From QGON01 sp963691905 (GTDB lineage Bacteria > Pseudomonadota > Gammaproteobacteria > Chromatiales > Chromatiaceae), in the NCBI GenBank assembly GCA_963691905.1, contig OY829891.1:310001-374000 (forward strand): a stretch of 64,000 bases of DNA, written 5' to 3'. The translations under genes were made by a program, and so were the position numbers. Of the stretch, positions 43,287-52,949 are shown in pieces. A model generated the notes under the pieces. That model had not been told where the DNA came from, searched no databases, and was given only the letters and a program-made list of their open reading frames with translations. The first letter of the stretch is position 1. Every line of letters begins with the position of its first letter.

Positions 43287-46200
43287 TTAGAACCGAACTA
43301 TTATCTCCTCTGAGTAACCCGATTCAATGCCCGCATTATCGATTGCGGTTACCGCCAGATACCAGACTCCGTCACTGGGTAGCGTAACAACGTGGGATAT
43401 CATACTATCCGCCACCTCCCAATGCTCGTAGTTACCGGGTTCCTGGCCGTAATAGACGCGATATGATTGAACATTCCCACCCTCACTGGGTGTCCAGGAA
43501 ATCTGCACCCGATTGCTGGCTGCCTCACATGAAGTGATACAGGTGACGTCCACACTAACGGTGGCGGTGGCGCTGTCACCATCGAGATCGGTTACCTCGT
43601 AGGCAAAGCTGTCCCTGCCTGAATAACCGGCAGCTGCCCGATAGATGACCTCATTATCTGCAGTGATGCTCAACTCCCCTTTGATCGCGGATTCCAGGAT
43701 GCGCAAACTGATCGGCCCATCCTGCAGACCGGTATCATTGGCCAGCACAGCGACCAAAACAGATTCACCTGCAACGACTGCGGCCAGATCATCGACAGCT
43801 ACCGGCTGATGGTTGAGTCCTGTGACAAGAATGGAAAAAGGTGTCAGCTGGCTCGTAACCGTTCCATCGCTCACAGAGATGGCAACATCCATATATTCAC
43901 CGACATCAGACTCAGCAGGTGTGCCGCTCAAGGTGCCGGTGGTGCGGTCGAAGTTCAACCATGTTGGTTTTCCACTGACGGCAAAGGTCATACTGTCACC
44001 GTCAGCATCTGAGGCGCTGGGGATAAAATGATACGCACTGCCTGCGGAGACCCCGGCAGCAGGTTCACCGCCAATCTCAGGCGCTCTGTTGACATTACTG
44101 ACTACCAGGGTGAAGGGGGATAGTGCAGCACTCGCCTTTCCATCCGTTACCGATAGACTGATATCCGAATAGCTGCCTGCATCACCAAAGCCCGGGGTAC
44201 CGGAGATGACTCCAGTTGCGGCATCAAAACTTGCCCAAGCAGGCAGATTACGAACACTGAAGATCAGTTTATCGCCATCAGCATCGGCAGCTGCAGGAGC
44301 AAAATGGTAGGGGGTATTTTCCGCCACAACCAACACGGGTTCACCGGTAATTGTCGGCGCATGATTCGGTAGCTGTGGATCTGTAGTGCCGACATGCTCA
44401 AATGCCCCCATATCCGGTGCAGTACCGTTGTATTTCAGAGCCACGCCCTGACCGGCATTCCAGCTCAATGCACGATCGAGGGTGATGGTGTGGCTGGCAT
44501 AGTTGATCCCAACGATAATGGCTGTCTCATTGCTGCCCTGTAGCTGGATCTCATCCCCGGTCTCACCGGCGATCCCGAAACCGTCGTAGAAGTAACCGGC
44601 ATCATCGACCACCAGGGTGGTGCCGCTACCGCTGCCCACAGCGGTGGTGAGGAAGCGTCCGGCATCAATCATTGGACTCGTGGGTTGAAGGGTGAAGACG
44701 TGGTTGACCTCATCCACGAACTGCGGGTCCTGCTCCAGGTTGTTTACGTAGAAAGCCGGTTTAGTGTTCTGCGCATCGACCAGTGAGATGCCGCTGCTGC
44801 CCCAGTGTCCGATTACATTATCCCCCGGATTGCCAGAGAAGAAGTTGTTGGTGTCGAACTGATAACCCGACATGTCGTTGCGGTAGACGTGCTGGTAGGG
44901 AACGTCGGGCTTTTCGCAATCCGTGTTCCTGTTGAGGATGTTGTTGGCGAAGAGGTTGTCCTCAAAGCCCCCCACTGAAGAGTCCATCGTGGTGATGCCG
45001 CCACAGAGGTTTTTGTGGAAGACGTTGTTGTAGACCCGGTTGTGGGTGTTGAAACGAGCCTCCTGACTGTAGTTCTGCATGCCAAGACCGGAGTTGTTCG
45101 CATAAAAGACATTCTGGCGAATGATGCCGTTTTGACCCGCATATTGGATACCGTTGCCGCCGGAGGTGCTGTAATAAGCGTTGGTCTTGGCGAAGGTATT
45201 GCCCTCCACCAGATTGTACTTGGTGGCGTCGTGAAGGGTGAACTCGTGATCGAAGCCCACATTGTCACAGTCGTAGATCTCGCCGATCTTCTGGATCTCG
45301 TTATCGAAATGGTTATTGCGGATCACGTTGAAGTTGCCGCACTTGATCACCCAGAGCGTATGGCTGGCGCGTACAAAGGTGTTGCCCTCCACCAGGTTGT
45401 GATCCGATTTGATCAGAGCAAGGTTGTCCTGTGAAGAGTTCTCGATGGTGTTGTTGAGAATCTTGTTATGGGTCGACTCCTGAAAGAACAGGCCGGTCTT
45501 GGCGCTGGTGCTGCCGTGGTTTGCCCGCAGAAAGCTGTTGTACTGCAGGATGTTGTGATGAGCGTTGAGGGCATACATCCAACGGTAGACATCGTGAACC
45601 CGCAATCCCTGCAGAATAAGGTATTCGCGATTGGAGATGTCGATGGCCGGACTGAGGTTGGTGCCGGTGATCGTCGCCTGCTCTGATTCGTAGTTACGAT
45701 AGGTGATGTAGTTGCCGGGGGTGCCGGAGTTCTGCGGAATCAGCGGTTCGTTATAGCTGCCTTCACGAATCAAAACGGTTTCACCGGCGGCGGCCGCTGC
45801 GGCTACCCCGCTCAGACTGCGAAAGGCAGCGTCGGAACCTGCACCGCAGGCGCGACTGCCGGCATCATAGTCGTTACAGCTCGATGCGCCGATGAGTGGG
45901 TCGACATAGAGATTGTTACCCCCGCCAGGTGCGGGTGCGGTGACGATGATCTGGAAGGCGTTCAGTGTTGCACTCTCGGCACCGTCTGAGACAGAGATGC
46001 CGATATTGCTATAGCTGCCTGCCGTGCCTGCGCCAGGTGTGCCGGAGAGCTGCCCGCTGGTTGTGTTGAAGCTGGCCCAGGCTGGCTTGTTGGTGATACT
46101 GAAGGTCAAGTTGTCGCCATCCGGATCAGAGGCGCTGGGGGTGAAGCTGTAGGCTGAACCTTCAGCGACACTACTGGCAGGAGACCCACTGATGGCCGGT

Positions 46201-48335
46201 GCCTGGTTTGTGTTACTGACAGTGATGGAAAAGCTGGGCAGTGTGGCGCTGTCAGTGCCGTCGGTCACGCTGATAAGGATATCGCCCCAGATTCCGGCAT
46301 CGTTGTAACCGGGGTTGCCGAACAGTTCGCCAGTGGTGGAGTCGAAGCCGGCCCATTTCGGTCTGTTGGTGATGCTGAAGCTCAGTGTGTCACCATCCGC
46401 ATCGGATGCGCTCGGGATGAAGGTATAAGTCGCTTTCTCGGCAATGCTTGTAGCCGGAGAGCCGGAGATGGTCGGTGCCTGATTATTGTTGCTTGCGGTT
46501 ACGGTAATAGTGAAGCTGGCCAACGAGGCAGTGCCTGCGCCGTCGGTTACGCTGATGCTGATATTGTCATAGCTGCCAGCCGTACCGGCGCCAGGCGTAC
46601 CGGATAGATCTCCAGTGGTAGTGTTGAATCCGGCCCATACCGGCTTGTTGCTGATGCTGAAGACCAGCATATCGCCATCCGCATCGGATGCGTTGGGGGT
46701 AAAGCTGTAGGCCGAACCTTCAGCGACACTACCGGCAGGAGACCCGCTGATCGTCGGCAAGCGGTTTGTATCGCTGACGGTAATGGAAAAACCAGCAAGC
46801 GTAGCGCTCTCTGTGCCGTCAGTGACACTGATACTGATAAGGCCATAGTTGCCAGCAGCATCAAAGCCGGGGGTACCGGAGATAATCCCAGTCACAGGAT
46901 CAAAACTTGCCCAAGCAGGCAGATTGCGGACACTAAAGTTCAGTTTATCGCCATCGGCATCACCGGCTTCAGGCGCAAAATAGTAAGGCGTATTTTCTGC
47001 CACAACAGTAGCAGGAAGACCGGAGATGGTCGGCGCATGATTCGGTAGCTGTGGATCTGTTGGATCTGTAGTGCCGCCACCCTCGCTAGCCTGGTAGTTG
47101 ATGACCAATAGAGGGGCTTTATCTGCCTTGCCGTCAAAAGAAGAGGCCACACGGCGTCCGTTACCTTTTATGACCACCGCCAGATGATTTCCGGCCTGCC
47201 AATCCGGTTGGTCGACCGCAGCCTGTATCAGGGCAGAGATATCGGGCGTTCTTTGCCCAGCACCTGCTCTCCCTCTTTTTCTCCAAGCTGATGGAGACCA
47301 TGCAACAGACTTAGCAAAAAGCGACCGTGATGAAACGTTATAACTGCTTTTCTGAAACGGCGCTGCATTGGACGTCTGCTCCACACCAATTTGAAGGCTG
47401 CTGTCACCACGGGAAACCTTATCGACAGTAAACTGGAGGTTCGCTTCATCGATGCGGGCACCCTGCGGCAGATCAACAGCGAAGCGAAGTCCGACAACCT
47501 GATACTCACCATCGTATATCAGTTCAATATCAGAACTATTGGCGTAGATATTTCCATCCTCTTCCTCTTCCACATCATCAAGGGATGAGGAGATGCGACT
47601 GGTGAACTGTTTTGAAACTACAGGCTCTTCTATCACCGGCTCCTCGGGAACAGGAGCTGTCTCACTATCTGTGTATAAAACAGACAGCAGCGGCGCCTTA
47701 TTCATTTCGCCGTCATAAGAGGATGCAGTGCGCCGGCCACTGCCTTTAATAACAACTACAACATGGCTTCCGGATTTCCAGTCAGGTTGATCGACCGCCG
47801 CCTGTATCAACGCTGAAATATCGGGTGTCTGCTGTGCTGCACCCGCTTCCCCTACACTCGTCCAATCCGCAGGGAGCCATGGCACGCTTTGGCGAAAAAA
47901 TGTGCGGGAGGAGACGTTATAACTCAGGTTGCTGAATGGCTGCGCATCCAGACTGTTTTCCAGATAAATCCCCAGGCTTGTCGGATCGGTTGAAACCTCA
48001 TCAACGGTAAACTGAAGTTTTGCCTCGCCGACACGAACACCTTGCGGAAGATTCAGAGCAAAGCGGAGTCCAATAACTTGATATTCACCATCGTATACCA
48101 GCTCCAGGTCTGAACTGTTAACGTAGATGTTGCCACTCTCTTCCTCTTCCACATCATCCATGGAGGCCGAAATTCTCTGCTCAAAACGTGTTGACACAAC
48201 ACCTGCATCAGCTTCACCGGCTTGCAAACCCGTGAAAATCGGCGTCACTAAAAACACACATAGAATGATGAACAGAGAAAAGGAAAAACGCTTACAAAAT
48301 AAATTTTCCAACAACATATTTATAATCCACAACAC
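43287..48335 (-). CDS. Giant secreted multidomain protein: paired N-terminal beta modules, Ig-like repeats, beta-helix, cadherin-like and FN3
   Basis: 1,682 residues. Order: signal peptide (about 1-40); two copies of a 170-residue beta module, each opening with a DDVEEEE motif and ending in a GSGRRTASSYDG-type segment (about 48-215 and 235-410), possibly CBM96-like carbohydrate binders; four Ig-like 'putative Ig' repeats (GTPGAGTAGSY, DADGD motifs); a right-handed beta-helix of about 500 residues (residues 803-1313) with N-x-I/F-x-x-N turns; two more Ig-like repeats; a cadherin-like domain; and a C-terminal FN3. It is probably surface-exposed and may bind or cleave a polysaccharide. DADGD loops suggest calcium binding. 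No LPxTG or autotransporter domain is visible, so its export route is unknown. Confidence 0.88.
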   Translation of the reverse strand: MLWIINMLLENLFCKRFSFSLFIILCVFLVTPIFTGLQAGEADAGVVSTRFEQRISASMDDVEEEESGNIYVNSSDLELVYDGEYQVIGLRFALNLPQGVRVGEAKLQFTVDEVSTDPTSLGIYLENSLDAQPFSNLSYNVSSRTFFRQSVPWLPADWTSVGEAGAAQQTPDISALIQAAVDQPDWKSGSHVVVVIKGSGRRTASSYDGEMNKAPLLSVLYTDSETAPVPEEPVIEEPVVSKQFTSRISSSLDDVEEEEDGNIYANSSDIELIYDGEYQVVGLRFAVDLPQGARIDEANLQFTVDKVSRGDSSLQIGVEQTSNAAPFQKSSYNVSSRSLFAKSVAWSPSAWRKRGRAGAGQRTPDISALIQAAVDQPDWQAGNHLAVVIKGNGRRVASSFDGKADKAPLLVINYQASEGGGTTDPTDPQLPNHAPTISGLPATVVAENTPYYFAPEAGDADGDKLNFSVRNLPAWASFDPVTGIISGTPGFDAAGNYGLISISVTDGTESATLAGFSITVSDTNRLPTISGSPAGSVAEGSAYSFTPNASDADGDMLVFSISNKPVWAGFNTTTGDLSGTPGAGTAGSYDNISISVTDGAGTASLASFTITVTASNNNQAPTISGSPATSIAEKATYTFIPSASDADGDTLSFSITNRPKWAGFDSTTGELFGNPGYNDAGIWGDILISVTDGTDSATLPSFSITVSNTNQAPAISGSPASSVAEGSAYSFTPSASDPDGDNLTFSITNKPAWASFNTTSGQLSGTPGAGTAGSYSNIGISVSDGAESATLNAFQIIVTAPAPGGGNNLYVDPLIGASSCNDYDAGSRACGAGSDAAFRSLSGVAAAAAAGETVLIREGSYNEPLIPQNSGTPGNYITYRNYESEQATITGTNLSPAIDISNREYLILQGLRVHDVYRWMYALNAHHNILQYNSFLRANHGSTSAKTGLFFQESTHNKILNNTIENSSQDNLALIKSDHNLVEGNTFVRASHTLWVIKCGNFNVIRNNHFDNEIQKIGEIYDCDNVGFDHEFTLHDATKYNLVEGNTFAKTNAYYSTSGGNGIQYAGQNGIIRQNVFYANNSGLGMQNYSQEARFNTHNRVYNNVFHKNLCGGITTMDSSVGGFEDNLFANNILNRNTDCEKPDVPYQHVYRNDMSGYQFDTNNFFSGNPGDNVIGHWGSSGISLVDAQNTKPAFYVNNLEQDPQFVDEVNHVFTLQPTSPMIDAGRFLTTAVGSGSGTTLVVDDAGYFYDGFGIAGETGDEIQLQGSNETAIIVGINYASHTITLDRALSWNAGQGVALKYNGTAPDMGAFEHVGTTDPQLPNHAPTITGEPVLVVAENTPYHFAPAAADADGDKLIFSVRNLPAWASFDAATGVISGTPGFGDAGSYSDISLSVTDGKASAALSPFTLVVSNVNRAPEIGGEPAAGVSAGSAYHFIPSASDADGDSMTFAVSGKPTWLNFDRTTGTLSGTPAESDVGEYMDVAISVSDGTVTSQLTPFSILVTGLNHQPVAVDDLAAVVAGESVLVAVLANDTGLQDGPISLRILESAIKGELSITADNEVIYRAAAGYSGRDSFAYEVTDLDGDSATATVSVDVTCITSCEAASNRVQISWTPSEGGNVQSYRVYYGQEPGNYEHWEVADSMISHVVTLPSDGVWYLAVTAIDNAGIESGYSEEIIVRF

Positions 48336-48553
48336 AATTCGTTATGGCTACATTGTTGGCAATCATGGGACGGATGAACAGTTCATAAAATCAAACATGT
48401 GACACAATTTTTCACACTGATTTCAATGTGTGATGCCTGCCGGATTTATGCATAAATTATTAGAACGAACCGATTGATTTTATGATTTTGTGAACAAAAT
48501 CAACCAATAGAATATTGTTAATTGAACTTCAGATAACCTGAAGATTAAACGTA

Positions 48554-48603
48554 AAAAGCGCAAGGCCGTAGAGTTGTTTCACTCTCTACGACCTTGCGCT
48601 TTT
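48554..48603. terminator. Strong hairpin terminator between the two surface-protein genes
   Basis: AAAAGCGCAAGGCCGTAGAG pairs with CTCTACGACCTTGCGCTTTT across a 10-nt loop, giving 20 bp with one mismatch. A run of T follows on one strand and a run of A precedes. It lies 65 bp after the stop of the 678-residue gene and before the start of the giant gene, both read leftwards, so it should terminate the lipoprotein transcript. Confidence 0.85.
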
Positions 48604-48668
48604 GCGTTATTCGCGGATAAATCTCTTTCCCTATAGTAGCTGAGTTATAGGGGTAATCAGAAAAGAGA

Positions 48669-50705
48669 CTAAAAGGTTAAACTGACCTCATCAGAGAAAC
48701 CGGACTCAACACCAAGACTGTCAACCGCAGTCACTGAGAAATACCAGGCACCACCACCAGGAACCGTCACATCATGGGAGGTCATAGTGTCAGCCAGGAC
48801 CCACTGGGTGTAAACACCTGACTGAGTTCCATAGTGAACACGGTACTCCTGAACTCCCACACCACTGCTTTGACTCCAGCTGATTCTGGCCATGTGTGTC
48901 GTGCAATCTCCCTCGCAAGTCACGCTGAGGGTTACGGTTGCCGTGGCACTCTCGCCGTCAATATCCACAACCTGGTAGGTAAACGAATCCAAACCACTGT
49001 ATCCAGCATCCGGGAGGTATGAAAAGGTATTATCTCCATTGATCGAGAGGTTCCCCTTCGTTGTATTCTGCAGCACGCTCAGAGTAATCGGCCCATCCTC
49101 AAGACCGCTGTCGTTATTCAGTACAGCGATCGGCACCGCCTGCCCTGCCGTTGCAGATACCAGATCATCATTCGCAACAGGTTGATGATTAATGCCCAGC
49201 ACATTGATGGAAAATGCCGCGAGTGCTGTACTCGCCACTCCGTCACTTACACTGATACGAATATCACTGTATTCACCAATGTAGTCCCCGGATGGCGTAC
49301 CACTGAGGCTGCCATTTGCGCTGTTAAACACAGCCCAGGAAGGCATGTTGATAATAGAGAAAACAAGCGGGTTATTATCTGCATCGCTGGCAACAGGCGT
49401 AAATTGATATGGCGTGCCTTCAGTCACCTCATTCAATGGGGTACCACTGATCGTCGGTGCACTATTTGCCAGACTCACACTAATCGCAAAATTGGGCAAC
49501 GAGACATTGTGTACGCCATCGGAAACGGCAATTCCGACATTCTCATAGTTTCCGGCATCTGCCACCGAAGGCGTCCCAAACAGACGACCCGTCAGAGAAT
49601 CAAAGGTTGCCCAAGCAGGTTTTCCCGTAATAGAGAATGTCAACGCATCTCCATCCTGATCAACAGCACTCGGAGTAAACTGGTAACTGCCACCTGCCAC
49701 AACCTGGGTGGGTGCCAGGCCACTGATTACCGGCGCACGATTCACATCAGTTACGGTGATGGAAAAAATTGCGAGAGACGCAGTCTCAGTCCCATCGGTT
49801 ACGGATATGCTGATGTTGGTATAGGTACCTGATTGATTGTAATCCGGCGTTCCGGACAATCCGCCGTTTACCGCACTGAAAGTCGCCCATGAAGGCAAAT
49901 TACTTATCGAGAATACCAAATCATCATTATCTGCATCCACGGCTACTGGTTCAAAAACATAGCTCTCACCTTCCGCGACTGTAAGCGCTGGAGTTCCTGA
50001 CAATTCAGGCGGCTGATTGGGCTGTACAGGGTCTGTCCCGGTGTCGCCGGTATTCCCGTCATCAAAGTAATCGACATTCAGCAGAGGCGCACTGGCTGCA
50101 TCGCCATCATAGGATGATGCGGTTCTTCTTCCGCTACCCTTGACGACAAGAACAACATGTTGCCCTGACTGCCATTGGGGTTGATCCACTACCTTTTGAA
50201 TCAACACAGCAAGGTTCGGGGTCTCCTGTTCATAACCGGACTCTCCAACAACATTCCAGTTAGCCGGTTTCCAGTTGACGGTTTCGGTAAAAGTTGTCCG
50301 GGAAGAGACGTTATAACTACTGTTTGCAAAACTATCAGCATCGGTAACATGTTCTGCAGATATTTCAAGATCACCTGTTCCAGTGGATACTTCGTCAACG
50401 GTAAACCGTACATTGGCTTTATCGATAACAGCACCCTGCGGAACATCCACCACAAACCGCATGCCTATTACCTGGTCTTGATCATCGTTGATCAATTCCA
50501 GGTCACTGCTGTTTGAGTAGATGGCTCCACTGACCTCTTCTTCAACATCATCCATCGATGATGAGATACGACTTGTTGACGTCTTCAGCGCAGAACTTCC
50601 CGTTGCATCTGAAACAGAGGAGATATCCTCTGATCCACTGCCACATGCAGCAAGTGAAAGAGCAGTAACTACAACAAATACGAGCTTTCCAATTTTCGCA
50701 AACAT
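48669..50705 (-). CDS. Surface lipoprotein paralogous to the giant protein (beta module, Ig-like, cadherin-like, FN3)
   Basis: About 678 residues. The start MFAKIGKLVFVVVTALSLAA and following Cys form a lipobox (LAAC), so this is a lipoprotein. Then come one DDVEEEVSG beta module related to those of the giant neighbour, four Ig-like repeats with DADND and DQDGD loops, a cadherin-like domain (YSGLDSFTYQVVDIDGESAT) and an FN3 end (YFSVTAVDSLGVESGFSDEV). It lacks the beta-helix. An upstream TTG at 50729 would add 8 residues. Almost certainly a duplicate of the adjacent gene with the catalytic-looking part missing; perhaps a binding subunit or anchor. Confidence 0.85.
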   Translation of the reverse strand: MFAKIGKLVFVVVTALSLAACGSGSEDISSVSDATGSSALKTSTSRISSSMDDVEEEVSGAIYSNSSDLELINDDQDQVIGMRFVVDVPQGAVIDKANVRFTVDEVSTGTGDLEISAEHVTDADSFANSSYNVSSRTTFTETVNWKPANWNVVGESGYEQETPNLAVLIQKVVDQPQWQSGQHVVLVVKGSGRRTASSYDGDAASAPLLNVDYFDDGNTGDTGTDPVQPNQPPELSGTPALTVAEGESYVFEPVAVDADNDDLVFSISNLPSWATFSAVNGGLSGTPDYNQSGTYTNISISVTDGTETASLAIFSITVTDVNRAPVISGLAPTQVVAGGSYQFTPSAVDQDGDALTFSITGKPAWATFDSLTGRLFGTPSVADAGNYENVGIAVSDGVHNVSLPNFAISVSLANSAPTISGTPLNEVTEGTPYQFTPVASDADNNPLVFSIINMPSWAVFNSANGSLSGTPSGDYIGEYSDIRISVSDGVASTALAAFSINVLGINHQPVANDDLVSATAGQAVPIAVLNNDSGLEDGPITLSVLQNTTKGNLSINGDNTFSYLPDAGYSGLDSFTYQVVDIDGESATATVTLSVTCEGDCTTHMARISWSQSSGVGVQEYRVHYGTQSGVYTQWVLADTMTSHDVTVPGGGAWYFSVTAVDSLGVESGFSDEVSLTF

Positions 50706-51006
50706 CTGCGTCAACCCATTGGTAATCAATTCAATGGGGGTGAGTCTAGCCGTTGGGAAAACAGAAAAAAGCCGTCTTTCTAAAACATGTGAAACCCATC
50801 CATCACTACTTATGAAAAATGTGACGGCTTGCTAAATCCAATGATTATTAAACGAAATAAAGGAGTATTTATCCAAACCGTGAGCGTATTCCTGATTTCC
50901 TTACAGCATCGAAACATTGCACTAACCAGCAATCATGGTGCGCGCGGCGCACCCTACCAGATGAATTATGTGTAGGAATATGGCAACGCAGCTACTTGGT
51001 ATTGCT
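50706..51006. other. Intergenic region with half palindrome
   Basis: This 301-bp gap separates the apbE stop from the lipoprotein start; the lipoprotein is read away from it. It contains a half copy of the GTAGGGTGCGC repeat at 50937-50958 and AT-rich sequence likely to carry the lipoprotein promoter. I see no gene. Confidence 0.5.
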
Positions 51007-51981
51007 TTATTGCGTTTCAAGTCCGGAGGAGAAGCGAATCTCACCGGTTGGATCCACAAATACCGCCTCAATACCCGGCAGCCGCTCCACCAGCGCCATA
51101 CCAGCCGGTTCGCCCATAACGAACAGCGCCGTGGCCAGCGCATCCGTGGTCACCGCCTCCGCCCCCACGATCGAGACACTCCGCACCCCTTCAGCAGAAC
51201 GGCCCGATTTGGGGTTCAGAATGTGATGGTGACGCACACCATCCAGCATAAAAAAACGCTCATAGTCGCCAGAGGTCGAGAGCGCGGATTCACTCAAAGG
51301 CAGCAACGCCTTAATGCCCTTCTTGTCATCCGGATCGCGGATACCCACCCGCCAGGAACGGCCACGCCGGTCTCCAAGAAAACGACTGTCGCCCCCCGCG
51401 CTCAGTGTGGCGTGTTCGATACCGTGACGCCGCAAGATCGTTATGCCCCGGTCAACCGCATAACCTTTGGCGATTCCGCCCAGATCGATCCGCACCTGCG
51501 GTTGAACAAACCGCACACCGGCCGGGTCCGTCTGGAGCAAAACATGATGATAGTCGATGGAGGACAGCAGCTCCTCCACTGTCGTGTCACTGGGTTTGAT
51601 GCCGCGACGGTAGTCGTATTGGTAACCGACGCTGGCGAAGGTGATGTCGAATGCCCCGTCTGTCAGTTCCGATATCTGGTGTGCCCTCTCCAGCAGTCTT
51701 AACAACTCACTGCTGATCGCCACCACACCCTGACCCGCCCCCCGGTTGACCCGTGACAACTCGCTGTCGGACCGAAACGGACTCATCGATCGGTCGATGC
51801 GGTGCATCTCCTTCAGCACTGCCTCTATGGCAGCCTCACCCTGTTCCGCAGATTCGCACCACAGTTGCAGCGTGATTCGGGTACCCATGATATCGGCGCT
51901 TCGCCATAACCACTGCGCCTCGGCACCAAGGCTGGCAAGCCCCAGCAGCACCGCCAGCACCCGAACCATTACACCTCTCAT
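51007..51981 (-). CDS. apbE: FAD:protein FMN transferase ApbE
   Basis: A 324-residue exported ApbE. The signal is MRGVMVRVLAVLLGLASLGA. Family signatures: MSPFRSDSELSRVNRG, TDGAFDITFASVGYQYDYRR, DLGGIAKGYAVDRGI and SGDYERFF. ApbE covalently attaches FMN to Thr or Ser in DxxS/TGAT motifs of envelope proteins. It closes the ExbB/ExbD operon, its ATG overlapping the stop of the AgmX-like gene, so a flavinylated partner is expected. I found no convincing target motif among the visible operon proteins; it could lie further upstream outside the window. Confidence 0.94.
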   Translation of the reverse strand: MRGVMVRVLAVLLGLASLGAEAQWLWRSADIMGTRITLQLWCESAEQGEAAIEAVLKEMHRIDRSMSPFRSDSELSRVNRGAGQGVVAISSELLRLLERAHQISELTDGAFDITFASVGYQYDYRRGIKPSDTTVEELLSSIDYHHVLLQTDPAGVRFVQPQVRIDLGGIAKGYAVDRGITILRRHGIEHATLSAGGDSRFLGDRRGRSWRVGIRDPDDKKGIKALLPLSESALSTSGDYERFFMLDGVRHHHILNPKSGRSAEGVRSVSIVGAEAVTTDALATALFVMGEPAGMALVERLPGIEAVFVDPTGEIRFSSGLETQ

Positions 51982-52949
51982 GAGGGAAGAAAATCGATCG
52001 GGTAGGAGACAACGGTGGTCTCCACCTCTTTGGAGCCAAAATCGAACATCCTGATTCTTGCGAGCAGCTTACGCTCCAGTTTTTGGTTCTCCAGCTCAGA
52101 GGAGAGCAGACGGCAGGTGGTCACCTTTCCCGAGGGTGCAATGGTGATCTCCAGCAGCATCTTTCCCATCAATGAAGGGTTCTTTCGCAGGGCCCGATTG
52201 TAGATAGAGTAGAGCGCCCCTTTGTTGCGATCGAACACCAGTTGAACCTCCTCTTCAGTACGCTGGGCAGAGTAGTCTTTCGCCGCCTTTTTAGCCCGGC
52301 TGCCGCCACCTCCGTTGCCCTGCACTGCGGACCGCACCTGGGTCGTCTTTCGGCCGCTCAACCCCTGAGAGCCAGTATCCCGGCTCAGTTTCGCAGTGTC
52401 GATGCCGTCACTGCCACGGGAGGCGCCCGCAGTGACCAGCGAGCGCTCCACCCGGTTTGCCTTGTTCCCAGCCTTGGAGAGGCTGCGGGATGAGGCCACG
52501 CTGCTCACCGCTGGTGCGGAACGCAGATCTGCCAACTCATCGGCGACAGCCAGCAGACCCGACCGGCTGGCCTTGCGCCTAGCGGCTGCCGGGTCGCTCT
52601 TTATTGGTTTCTTTGCCACCTTGGAAGGCACTCTTTTCGGCTTTTTTTTCACTACCGGCTTGGGCTTGGGTTTCGGCTTGGAAACCGGTTTTGGTTTAAC
52701 CACGGGTATCACGACATCCGGCGGCTTGCGTTCCACCGGTTTTATCGGACGGCGCTCCAGAATGAGTTTCGCCAGTCGCGGCGGAGTGACGCGTGTAAAC
52801 CGTTCCTGTTGCGGTAGTTCCACCTGGGAGAGCACCACACCAAGCAGCAGCGCCGCTCCCAGCATCACCAGTTGCAACCGGCGGAACTGCCGGTCTTCCC
52901 AGTGCGCACTGTTCCATGGCAGTTCCAGTCGATGTGTCATCGTACTCAT
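51978..52949 (-). CDS. TonB-like / AgmX-PglI C-terminal domain protein
   Basis: A 323-residue periplasm-spanning protein. One N-terminal membrane helix (LVMLGAALLLGVVLSQVELP) is followed by a Pro/Lys-rich stretch (VVKPKPVSKPKPKPKPVV) like that of TonB, then a Ser-rich linker. The C-terminal domain (EVQLVFDRNKGALYSIYNRA; GKMLLEITIAPSGKVTTCRL) matches the AgmX/PglI C-terminal family. Such proteins transmit proton-motive-force energy from ExbB/ExbD-type motors. It is coupled to the ExbD gene upstream (ATGA). Confidence 0.85.
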   Translation of the reverse strand: MSTMTHRLELPWNSAHWEDRQFRRLQLVMLGAALLLGVVLSQVELPQQERFTRVTPPRLAKLILERRPIKPVERKPPDVVIPVVKPKPVSKPKPKPKPVVKKKPKRVPSKVAKKPIKSDPAAARRKASRSGLLAVADELADLRSAPAVSSVASSRSLSKAGNKANRVERSLVTAGASRGSDGIDTAKLSRDTGSQGLSGRKTTQVRSAVQGNGGGGSRAKKAAKDYSAQRTEEEVQLVFDRNKGALYSIYNRALRKNPSLMGKMLLEITIAPSGKVTTCRLLSSELENQKLERKLLARIRMFDFGSKEVETTVVSYPIDFLPS

